The translations under genes and the position numbers were made by a program. Source: Thermoprotei archaeon (GTDB lineage: Archaea; Thermoproteota; Thermoprotei_A; Sulfolobales; WANQ01). Taken from it: a DNA stretch of 14,398 nucleotides. Below are positions 6,792 through 13,030 of this stretch, piece by piece (the stretch's first letter is position 1; each line of letters opens with the position of its first letter). A model generated the notes under the pieces. That model was not told the DNA's origin, searched no databases, and saw nothing but the letters and a program-made list of their open reading frames with translations. Location: positions 1-14,398 of the forward strand of contig JALWGO010000100.1 of the NCBI GenBank assembly GCA_027038805.1. The letters are read 5' to 3'.

Positions 6792-8948
6792 TTAACAAGC
6801 TTTTACGTTACTATTACTATAGTATATCTTGTTATTATATAGCTTTAATGCAGATATATTTTTAATATACTTTAATCTCGCTTCATTATATCTTATAATG
6901 TATGGTGTTCTATTTATATGAATTTTTTCTATTCTATCAGTTATTAATAAAAGATCTCCATTATCGAAGGGGAGGTTGTCAACAACTATATATAGTTTAT
7001 TTTTATATAGGAAGGGAATTAATGATATAGCATTGGCTTCCATAGGTATTTTTGTTTCGTCGAGTACTATCATGTCGTGTATATGCTGGTAGTTTAAGCT
7101 TACATATAAGACGATATTTGTTTCTTTTCTTCTCGGATCTATTGTTGTTGACACTTGAATTAGTTCATTATTGCTTTTCATGTTTGTTGTATTAAAATGC
7201 TTACAACCATTAAAGAATCCCTTGATACATACGTGAGCATCTCCAATAATGTCGTCTTTAGTATGGTCACTTGATGTTATCATTAATGATAACGTTATTT
7301 TATTGTTTGTTTTATTTAATATTATTTTATTTATTGATAATCTCTGTAATGTGATATTGATATTTTTTACGGGAATGGGTTCTTCATCTATTCTAGCATT
7401 TTCAATTACCTTATTAGGATTGTATGGTAATATAATTGTATTTATCCCCTTGCTTCTTCTCATAAGTTTTATTGATCCGATATTCTCGTTATTGACATAT
7501 AAATTCTTAATAATGTCTTTATTAAAGGGATTGATGTAGCTATATCTTAAGATTAAAAGACGTTTAATGATTTCTCCCTTTAAGTGATAGTTAATGGTAT
7601 AAGCTGATAATATCTCAAAATAATAGCTAATGTCTTCTCGACTATGCTCTACTTTATATTCACCATAGTATAGTATATCAAATGTAACTGGTTCGTTCCC
7701 AGTGATAACCAGGTCGAAGACATTTCTCTTTTTCTTTATTACCCTATTATCTCTTACAGTTATACTTGATACTACTATATTGTTATTAAATGCTAGTCTC
7801 TTTCTTATTCTTAAATTCTCATCTATGCTTGTATCACTATATATCACTATATCATTAGGATCTATTTGTTTTGAAACATCAATAATTCCTATATTCTTTT
7901 TATCAACTACAACAAGGCTTTTCTCTCCTAGCTTAAATACATCAATGAATTCTTTTGGTTTGAAATAATATTTCTCTGGCCCCCACACAAATACTTCATT
8001 TGAAGTACCTATAACAAGGTATCCCCCCACTATCGCAGCAGCAACTATATTTTTCCCTAACAGTTTTCTCGAACTTTCATGTAATCGCCAATTATTATTA
8101 CCAAGCTCAATTATACTATTTTTACATTTTAAGAGTGCTTTCCCTTTTAAAAAACCAATGAGTAAAGGTCTATTTTCGCATACGAGTATAACCTTGCTAT
8201 TCTTCGTACCTTTATGATATACCCCATGGGTTTCAGTGTTCCAAAGAATTAAACCATTACGCATTTGTCCTAAAGGAACCATGTTTTTTGAATGCACTTT
8301 TTCTATAACTTGTAAACTCTTTCTGTCTACTACTAGTGTACCTTCATCGTACATAAGGGATATAAAGTCGTTTGAACACGTCAACTTTAAACTATGAGTA
8401 ATCCCTATATCGTATTGTCTTTTCTCATAGGTTGAAGTCTTCTCAATTACTACAGAGTTTTCTTCGAGATATGCTAATAGAAATCCATTTGCGTAAGGAA
8501 TAACATCGATTAAGGGTTTCTCTATAATGGTATACGAGTTATCATTAAATCCAAGTACGAGACGATATCTTTTCCTTAAAATACTATTATCTTTGAGTAT
8601 TGCAGCGCCAATACGCTCATGCGGATTAAAGACGTATTTCACTATGCTTGTATTCTTGAATATATCTATGGTGGTCTCTGGGTCAACTATGTGGAGATCC
8701 TTATTTTTTACATATATTGCGAGTTCTGGTGTAAGTTGATAGTCGTTGAGTCTAAGGGGTTCATCGTTGTATACTTTAATTGACCCATTACCTCTTATCA
8801 TAAATGTCTTGAAGACCATTCTATCATTAGCGATAGATAAGTAAATATTATCACTGTCATCTCTATGTGCAACAGATAATATGTTATCGTATTCATCTGG
8901 AATATTGAGAGACTTGTAGCAGAGAGTTACTGGAATTCTAAGCTCCAC
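6792..8948 (-). CDS. large orphan protein, beta-rich, function unknown
   Basis: A 718-residue protein I do not recognise. It has no signal peptide, no convincing membrane helix and no catalytic motif I can name. The first 360 or so residues consist of short alternating hydrophobic strands with recurring turns (for example LYVKNKDLHIVD-like, NGFLLAYLEENS, GGYLVIGTSNEVFVW, GEKSLVVVDKKNIGIID), which read like blades of a beta-propeller. The remaining part has longer strands and Asn-, Ile- and Lys-rich segments, suggesting beta-sandwich modules. Only a few cysteines occur, one as the last residue. The gene is visibly more A+T-rich than its neighbours, with many ATA, AAT and TTA codons. The start is GTG at 8946-8948, preceded by GGGGGAG at 8951-8957 on the minus strand, with TATA-like TTATAAAT near 8970-8977. 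It is monocistronic between a convergent and a divergent neighbour. Confidence 0.75.
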   Translation of the reverse strand: MELRIPVTLCYKSLNIPDEYDNILSVAHRDDSDNIYLSIANDRMVFKTFMIRGNGSIKVYNDEPLRLNDYQLTPELAIYVKNKDLHIVDPETTIDIFKNTSIVKYVFNPHERIGAAILKDNSILRKRYRLVLGFNDNSYTIIEKPLIDVIPYANGFLLAYLEENSVVIEKTSTYEKRQYDIGITHSLKLTCSNDFISLMYDEGTLVVDRKSLQVIEKVHSKNMVPLGQMRNGLILWNTETHGVYHKGTKNSKVILVCENRPLLIGFLKGKALLKCKNSIIELGNNNWRLHESSRKLLGKNIVAAAIVGGYLVIGTSNEVFVWGPEKYYFKPKEFIDVFKLGEKSLVVVDKKNIGIIDVSKQIDPNDIVIYSDTSIDENLRIRKRLAFNNNIVVSSITVRDNRVIKKKRNVFDLVITGNEPVTFDILYYGEYKVEHSREDISYYFEILSAYTINYHLKGEIIKRLLILRYSYINPFNKDIIKNLYVNNENIGSIKLMRRSKGINTIILPYNPNKVIENARIDEEPIPVKNINITLQRLSINKIILNKTNNKITLSLMITSSDHTKDDIIGDAHVCIKGFFNGCKHFNTTNMKSNNELIQVSTTIDPRRKETNIVLYVSLNYQHIHDMIVLDETKIPMEANAISLIPFLYKNKLYIVVDNLPFDNGDLLLITDRIEKIHINRTPYIIRYNEARLKYIKNISALKLYNNKIYYSNSNVKAC

Positions 8949-8996
8949 TGCTCCCCCTAGTTCAGCGACATTTATAACATGTCATACTTTTCCGTT

Positions 8997-9056
8997 AGGG
9001 CTCAGGTCTTAAAGGATTCTTCACATCTCTGTGAGTACAGCCTTCATCATAGCCCT
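8997..9056 (-). ncRNA. C/D-box sRNA (2'-O-methylation guide)
   Basis: Read on the minus strand: stem AGGGC (9056-9052), box C ATGATGA (9050-9044, exact RUGAUGA), 12-nt guide AGGCTGTACTCA, box D'-like CAGA (9031-9028), C'-like GATGTGA (9027-9021), D guide ending in AATCCTTTAAGAC, box D CTGA (9005-9002), then GCCCT (9001-8997), which pairs with the 5' stem. The 60-nt length is typical of archaeal C/D RNAs. The D guide contains a 9-nt complement of CUUAAAGGA, found in the conserved archaeal 16S segment near E. coli 910-918. The N+5 rule then points at about U912; this is from memory of the rRNA. TATA at 9083-9092 reads in this direction about 26 nt before the RNA start. It lies upstream of the orphan gene on the same strand. 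Confidence 0.75.
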
Positions 9057-9082
9057 AGATTTAAATAACTTTCAAAAACAAC

Positions 9083-9092
9083 TATATAAATA
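9083..9092. promoter_or_regulatory. TATA element serving divergent transcripts
   Basis: TATATAAATA reads as a good TATA box on the plus strand (start near 9112, just before the TTG at 9122) and as TATTTATATA on the minus strand (start near 9061, just before the C/D sRNA stem at 9056). Both distances match the archaeal norm of about 25 nt, and A-rich bases 9074-9080 precede it in the plus direction as a BRE would. Confidence 0.6.
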
Positions 9093-9121
9093 TAGGATAA
9101 AGGCTTTCAGGGTAATATGTC

Positions 9122-9949
9122 TTGGCACAAAAAGTAATAGCAATAAGAGTTTCCGAAGACGTATACAAGGAGATAGTGGAGAGAGCTAAAAGAGAGGGAT
9201 ATGAGTTAATCTCCGATTATATTAGAACTCTAATACTAAGAGAACTTGGAAGAACACCGCCGCCTCTCATAAAAGATCTTGATAGAAGACTAAGCAAGCT
9301 AGAAGAGGGTGAACTTCCTCCAAAACTATATGATAGAATATGGAAGCTCGTACTATCAGCTCTCGAAGAACATGGAGTAAGTGGCCTAACAGCTGAGACC
9401 ATTAAGCCCATATTAGAGGAGTGGCTAAAATCACTACTAACTAGGATTGATAGGAGGGTACAAGACCTAGTAAATCCGTATACTGCTAGAATAGATGAAC
9501 TAATGAGAAAAATAGCAGAATTATACGAACGAATAGAGCAGCTAGAGACAGAGTTAAAAGAAATTAAAAAGAAGATAAGCGAACAACGTCCACCTTATAC
9601 TGCACGTAAGGCTGAGAGAAAAACTGGAATAGAAAGGCTAAGAGAACAAGGCGTAGTATTCGAAAGCGAGCTTGGAAGACTAAGAAACCGTGATGCATTC
9701 TTCGATTACTTGTCAAGGCAAGGAGCCAAGATAATAAGTGTACGCGGAGAACGCGTTGCAATAGACCCAGAATTCTGGGAGAAGTTTAAGAGAAAAGTAT
9801 TCGAGGAATTATCAACAAGTAACGAAGACGAAATAAAACTATTACTAACAAAACAAGAATACAAGCTTTTCATAAAATTAAAAGAATCGGGCCTAATATA
9901 CTATGACTCAACGATAAGAAAGTGGAAATCCGTTGAACCATTAGATTAA
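9122..9949 (+). CDS. ribbon-helix-helix protein with coiled coil and C-terminal domain
   Basis: A 275-residue protein. Residues 3-42 form a ribbon-helix-helix DNA-binding unit: strand KVIAIRVSEDVYKEI, helix, then SDYIRTLILREL. A Pro-rich hinge near TPPPL is followed by helical stretches and a coiled coil at about 125-155 with heptads such as IAELYERIEQLETELKEIKK. The C-terminal 110 residues contain a helix-rich unit (GIERLREQG, ELGRLRNRDAFFDYLSRQGAKIISV) with a strand pair GERVAIDPEFW, resembling a winged-helix fold, then a second helix-strand unit ending IYYDSTIRKWKS. A protein with DNA-binding domains at both ends joined by a coiled coil could bridge DNA sites or act as a regulator; this is inferred. 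TTG at 9122 is the start used, with the TATA box 30-39 nt upstream and a short leader. Confidence 0.72.
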   Translation: MAQKVIAIRVSEDVYKEIVERAKREGYELISDYIRTLILRELGRTPPPLIKDLDRRLSKLEEGELPPKLYDRIWKLVLSALEEHGVSGLTAETIKPILEEWLKSLLTRIDRRVQDLVNPYTARIDELMRKIAELYERIEQLETELKEIKKKISEQRPPYTARKAERKTGIERLREQGVVFESELGRLRNRDAFFDYLSRQGAKIISVRGERVAIDPEFWEKFKRKVFEELSTSNEDEIKLLLTKQEYKLFIKLKESGLIYYDSTIRKWKSVEPLD

Positions 9950-9963
9950 TCTAGACATTATAG

Positions 9964-10020
9964 ATGATGAAGACCGCCTATACAGATAATCAAGGAGATG
10001 AAGATTATTCTACGGTCTGA
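9964..10020 (+). ncRNA. C/D-box sRNA downstream of the ribbon-helix-helix gene
   Basis: Box C ATGATGA at 9964-9970 (exact), 12-nt guide AGACCGCCTATA, box D'-like CAGA at 9983-9986, a 10-nt spacer, box C' core GATGA at 9997-10001, 15-nt guide AGATTATTCTACGGT, and box D CTGA at 10017-10020. Length (57 nt) and box order are those of archaeal dual-guide C/D RNAs. The C-to-D' distance and the CAGA variant are the same as in the element at 8997-9056. It begins 14 nt after the stop codon of the upstream gene, a common place for such RNAs, and may be processed from that transcript; I see no separate TATA box. I could not assign rRNA or tRNA targets by eye. No clear terminal stem is seen. Confidence 0.65.
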
Positions 10021-10056
10021 TACAGCTAATATCCTGTCATTGGGTTGAAGGGTGGC

Positions 10057-10884
10057 TTAAATCTTAACTATCTCTAAACCTCTACTTGTTGCTAATTCCT
10101 CTATCATTCTACGCTCTCTCGACCTAACACCCTTCTTCTCGATTATCGCGGCTTTACTTGGTGGAGCAGATTTCTCAAAACCCTGTAAGATAACGCTTTC
10201 ATTGGTTTCTTGCATAGCATGTTTAGAGAATATATGTCCAAGACAATACTCTGTCTCCAACATGACCCTAGTATGTTTCCGAGCATAATGTCCACCACCG
10301 AACCCAGTGGCAGGTGTACAGTCGGGTAAAGGAGTCATTACCGCGTCGGCTACAACACGTGCAATAAGCTTTCTTGCACGTTCATCAACCCATTCCTCTG
10401 GGCTACTGCCAATCTCTATGAATACTAATGGTTTCTTCAAGCTAGTTGGACCGTGGTGGGTAACCTCCAGGGTAACATCGTATTCCTCACTAAGCTTTGT
10501 TTCATCAGCATATTTCTTAACCAGTGACAACAATTTTTTAGCCATAGGTGGAAAAGCAATTGAAAGTTCGAAAGGGTTGCCTCCAGCTTCGGCTCTAGGA
10601 CCCGGATTACCCGTATGATGTACGGTCAAACTCTTTATCCTAGCACTACTCCTATGCCTAGACAAGACTATGTAGGCTTCAACATCAAATACTTCATCAA
10701 GGAAGTCGAAGTATAATACATCTTCATCGAAACCAGCCAGGAATATATCCTCGAAGACAAATACCTTAGCATCACGCACGATACCATATTCTCTAAAATC
10801 CAGCAAGCCTCTAAGATGTTCGGCAATACCAGTACCAGCTAAATCACGGTTAGAATAAACCAGAGCATACCGTCCTCTATACAT
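10057..10884 (-). CDS. dtdA: D-aminoacyl-tRNA deacylase, archaeal/plant type
   Basis: Hydrolyses D-amino acids wrongly attached to tRNA, and so keeps D-residues out of proteins. The 275-residue length and motifs fit the DtdA (DTD2) family: SRHRS at 75-79, LTVHHTGNPG at 87-95, VTHHGPTSLKKP at 141-152, FIEIGSSPEEW, and GFGGGHYARKHT at 194-205, where the conserved His residues and the GGGHY loop are thought to make the active site. The start ATG at 10882-10884 is preceded by GGGGGATC at 10889-10896 (minus), and CTTATAA at 10930-10936 could be its TATA box. The gene lies downstream of moxR on the same strand but 184 nt away, with its own promoter-like sequence, so it is probably transcribed separately. 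Confidence 0.93.
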   Translation of the reverse strand: MYRGRYALVYSNRDLAGTGIAEHLRGLLDFREYGIVRDAKVFVFEDIFLAGFDEDVLYFDFLDEVFDVEAYIVLSRHRSSARIKSLTVHHTGNPGPRAEAGGNPFELSIAFPPMAKKLLSLVKKYADETKLSEEYDVTLEVTHHGPTSLKKPLVFIEIGSSPEEWVDERARKLIARVVADAVMTPLPDCTPATGFGGGHYARKHTRVMLETEYCLGHIFSKHAMQETNESVILQGFEKSAPPSKAAIIEKKGVRSRERRMIEELATSRGLEIVKI

Positions 10885-10929
10885 AAGCGATCCCCCAATA
10901 TAAGACTACAGATTACTAAAGCTAAACAA

Positions 10930-10936
10930 TTATAAG
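10930..10936. promoter_or_regulatory. TATA-like element for dtdA and possibly a plus-strand RNA
   Basis: TTATAAG on the plus strand (CTTATAA on the minus). In the minus direction it predicts a start near 10908 for dtdA. In the plus direction it predicts a start near 10958, just before GTGATGA at 10961. Confidence 0.4.
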
Positions 10937-10960
10937 TTTTCCTAGAAAACACTAGAAACA

Positions 10961-11028
10961 GTGATGAATACTCGCCGCTACTATAATAAGAGCCTCAACG
11001 AGGCTGTGAAGACAGAACCCCCGGCTGA
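10961..11028 (+). ncRNA. candidate C/D-like RNA with an internal hairpin
   Basis: Box C GTGATGA at 10961-10967 is exact and sits about 28 nt after the TATA-like TTATAAG. CTGA at 11025-11028 is an exact box D. A C'-like GTGAAGA at 11006-11012 is followed by exactly 12 nt (CAGAACCCCCGG) before box D. Between the two halves is a perfect hairpin, AGCCTC-AAC-GAGGCT at 10991-11005. No good box D' follows the first guide, and the hairpin in that place is unusual, so the call is tentative. The D guide is complementary to CCGGGGGTTCTG, whose first 10 nt look like a tRNA T-arm. The hairpin could alternatively relate to the 3' end of the moxR transcript, read on the other strand. Confidence 0.35.
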
Positions 11029-11068
11029 GAAACCAGGTTCAAGTGAAAAGTCTGTCCAGTGTACTTGA

Positions 11069-12007
11069 TTAAGCTTTTAGCGCTGTGACCTTAAGTACCT
11101 CTCTTATTACTTCTCTTTTATCAACTCCTTCATATATTGCCTCCGGTTTAAGTATTATTCGATGAGCTAGTACTGGGACTGCAAGCTTCTTCACATCATC
11201 GGGCAATACATAGTTTCTTCCATTAAGAAGTGCATAGGCTTTAGAAGCCATGTATAAGTGTACAGATCCCCTAGGACTAACACCGAGTCTAACCTTTTCA
11301 TGCCTCCTCGTTGCATTAACTATATCAATTATATAAGATAAGACCTCCTCACTTACCCTAACATCCCAGATACTACCCATAATCTCTAATACCTCATTAC
11401 GAGAAATAACCGGTTTTATCTTAAACTCGTTTATAGTCTTCTGTTTCAACAATATCTCTTTCTCCTCGAAAGGTGAAGGATAATCTAAGAAAACTCTCAT
11501 CATAAACCTATCAAGCTGTGCTTCGGGTAAAGGGAAAACACCCTCAGTTTCAACGGGATTCAAGGTGGCTATAACCATAAAGGGTTGAGGTAGCTGTAAT
11601 GTATTGCCTTCAATAGTTACTTGTTTCTCCTGCATTGCTTCTAGTAGTGCGCTCTGGGTTTTCGGGCTCGCACGGTTAATCTCATCAACCAACAAAACAT
11701 TAGTAAAGATGGGGCCCCTTCTAAGGACAAATTCATTCCTCTTCTGATCATAAATATATGTCCCTATAATATCATTTGGTAGTAGATCTGGTGTAAATTG
11801 CACCCTACTAAAATCCAAGCCGAGGACATAAGCAAAGGCTTTAGAAAGTAATGTTTTCGCAACACCTGGCACACCCTCAATTAAAACATGTCCTCCAGCT
11901 ACTAAACTAGTGAGCAAGAGTAAGATCTCTTCTCTTCTCCCAACAACGATTCTTGAAACCTCCTTTACTACTCTCTCAGCTATACTCTTAGCCTTGAAAG
12001 GCTCCAA
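11069..12007 (-). CDS. MoxR-family AAA+ ATPase
   Basis: A 312-residue AAA+ ATPase with all core motifs of the MoxR family: Walker A GVPGVAKT at 45-52, the family-specific FTPDLLPNDIIGT at 71-83, Walker B LLVDEINRA at 105-113, sensor 1 ATLNP at 147-151, the arginine-finger region LPEAQLDRF at 160-168, and the sensor 2 region GVSPRGS. MoxR ATPases act as chaperones that load metals or remodel complexes, normally with DUF58 and von Willebrand A domain proteins encoded next to them. Neither partner is in this window: downstream is dtdA and upstream is a divergent gene, so partners must lie elsewhere. The start is TTG at 12005-12007 with GGTG about 8 nt upstream; a TATA element at 12053-12060 fits. 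Confidence 0.92.
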   Translation of the reverse strand: MEPFKAKSIAERVVKEVSRIVVGRREEILLLLTSLVAGGHVLIEGVPGVAKTLLSKAFAYVLGLDFSRVQFTPDLLPNDIIGTYIYDQKRNEFVLRRGPIFTNVLLVDEINRASPKTQSALLEAMQEKQVTIEGNTLQLPQPFMVIATLNPVETEGVFPLPEAQLDRFMMRVFLDYPSPFEEKEILLKQKTINEFKIKPVISRNEVLEIMGSIWDVRVSEEVLSYIIDIVNATRRHEKVRLGVSPRGSVHLYMASKAYALLNGRNYVLPDDVKKLAVPVLAHRIILKPEAIYEGVDKREVIREVLKVTALKA

Positions 12008-12052
12008 TAGCTGACACCAGCAATACTACTATAAGCCCATCGCACTACACTC

Positions 12053-12060
12053 TTATAAAA
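12053..12060. promoter_or_regulatory. TATA element shared by moxR and the BtpA-family gene
   Basis: TTATAAAA on the plus strand, TTTTATAA on the minus. It predicts starts near 12082 (plus) and 12031 (minus), giving leaders of about 25-30 nt for the two TTG-initiated genes. It is the best TATA match in this 103-nt divergent spacer. Confidence 0.45.
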
Positions 12061-12110
12061 CTCTGCTAAACACTATATTCTAGCTATTAAGTGTAATAAG
12101 GGGTAATGGT

Positions 12111-12923
12111 TTGGATAAACTAAACTTCATGATAAAGCCAGTAATAGGTGTAGTCCATCTTCCCCCTCTACCCGGCTCTCCTCTCTATAGAGGCTGGGAA
12201 ACCAGTATAGATGAGATAATTGATAGAGCTGTTAGCGATGCAATGACACTAGTTGAAGGAGGAGTTGACGCAATAATAGTAGAGAACTTCAACGATAAAC
12301 CCTTTAAACCAAGAGTAAGAGAACCCGAAACAATAGCTGCAATGACAGCAGTTGTTAGAGAAGTAAAAAGGGAAACCGGAGCAATAGTTGGAGTAAATAT
12401 ACTCAGAAACTCCGGACCAGAAGCATTAGCAGTAGCATACGCTGCAAAAGCATCATTTATCAGAGTAAATGCCCTCGTATACCCGGCATATACACCATCT
12501 GGTACAATAGAGCCAGTAGCCCGTGAAATCGCTACTATGAAGAATAAGTTGAACGCCGATATACAAGTACTAGCAGACGTGCATGTCAAACATGCTGTAA
12601 GCATACCCGGCCTAACGATCACTGAAGAAGCAGTAGAAGCAGCAGAAAGAGGCCTAGCAGACGCATTAATAGTCACGGGGCCACATACGGGAGAAAGCGT
12701 TCACCCAAAGGATATACTACTAGCCAAGGAGGCTGGCTTACCCGTTCTAGTAGGGAGCGGTACAACACCAGATAATATAAAACTCTACTGGAAAATAGCA
12801 GACGGATTCATTGTTGGATCATATTTCAAGGAAGGAGGGCGACCCGAGAATCCGGTTGTATTAGCAAGGGTCAAAGAGTTAATGGAAAAGGTTAACTTTC
12901 TTAGAAGAAAGGAGGGTATATAA
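12111..12923 (+). CDS. BtpA-family TIM-barrel protein
   Basis: A 270-residue TIM-barrel protein of the BtpA/SgcQ family (PF03437). The family opening is clear: KPVIGVVHLPPLPGSPLY, then GVDAIIVENFNDKPF, VGVNILRNS, FIRVNALVYPAYTPSGTIE, LADVHVKHAV, ADALIVTGPHTGE, and the phosphate-binding-like end GLPVLVGSGTTPDNI followed by ADGFIVGSYFKEGG. Cyanobacterial BtpA affects photosystem I accumulation, a role that cannot apply here; archaeal members probably act on a sugar- or nucleoside-derived phosphate, but the substrate is unproven. TTG at 12111 is preferred because GGGGT at 12100-12104 is 6 nt upstream; ATG at 12129 (residue 7), just before the conserved block, is the alternative. The last codons overlap a TATA box for the downstream RNA candidate. 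Confidence 0.88.
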   Translation: MDKLNFMIKPVIGVVHLPPLPGSPLYRGWETSIDEIIDRAVSDAMTLVEGGVDAIIVENFNDKPFKPRVREPETIAAMTAVVREVKRETGAIVGVNILRNSGPEALAVAYAAKASFIRVNALVYPAYTPSGTIEPVAREIATMKNKLNADIQVLADVHVKHAVSIPGLTITEEAVEAAERGLADALIVTGPHTGESVHPKDILLAKEAGLPVLVGSGTTPDNIKLYWKIADGFIVGSYFKEGGRPENPVVLARVKELMEKVNFLRRKEGI

Positions 12924-12925
12924 AT
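12917..12925 (+). promoter_or_regulatory. TATA box for the GC-rich RNA element
   Basis: TATATAAAT overlaps the BtpA-family stop codon (12921-12923) and lies about 25-30 nt before the GGGAGTC start of the hairpin at 12948-12950. This spacing supports independent transcription of a small RNA rather than a mere mRNA tail. Confidence 0.5.
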
Positions 12926-12949
12926 CCGGGTAAAGAAATATAGCAATGG

Positions 12950-13014
12950 GAGTCTCGGCCCCCAACGCCCCCGCGTCACGGGGAGGGATGAAAGGGGCTT
13001 GCGCGTCGGGACTC
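12950..13014 (+). ncRNA. GC-rich structured RNA of unknown class
   Basis: A 65-nt element with 47 G/C bases (72%) between convergent A+T-rich genes. An 8-bp closing stem pairs GAGTCTCG (12950-12957) with CGGGACTC (13007-13014). Inside it, GCCCC (12958-12962) can pair with GGGGC (12994-12998), and CCCCG (12969-12973) with CGGGG (12979-12983) around a CGTCA loop. The closing stem has one T-G pair, which is a G-U wobble on plus-strand RNA but an A-C mismatch on the other strand, so the RNA is probably plus-strand, in agreement with the TATA box at 12917-12925. It lacks a 3' ACA and has no C/D box pair, so neither guide class fits; no tRNA fold works. It could also be a transcription or mRNA-end structure. 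Confidence 0.5.
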
Positions 13015-13030
13015 TTATAATATACTATGT

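Noticed and set aside
7249..8739. Several hydrophobic plus-strand open frames opposite the 718-residue gene
   Set aside because: Their Ile/Leu/Ser-rich translations are what antisense of an A+T-rich gene gives; no start signals support them, and the minus frame is long and uninterrupted.
11013..11055. tRNA T-arm suggested by GGTTCAAGT
   Set aside because: The flanking five bases do not pair (CCAGG against GAAAA) and no acceptor stem exists.
12185..12676. 163-codon open frame on the minus strand inside the BtpA-family gene
   Set aside because: It is antisense to a gene with clear family motifs and its Ser/Ala/Thr-rich translation resembles no protein; a mirror of codon bias.
12950..13014. 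H/ACA pseudouridylation guide RNA
   Set aside because: No ACA follows the closing stem and the internal loop lies on one strand only, so there is no normal guide pocket; left as unknown class.
12950..13014. Intrinsic hairpin terminator between convergent genes
   Set aside because: Archaeal terminators are mainly T-rich tracts without need for hairpins, and the upstream TATA box points to a separate RNA; not excluded but less likely.
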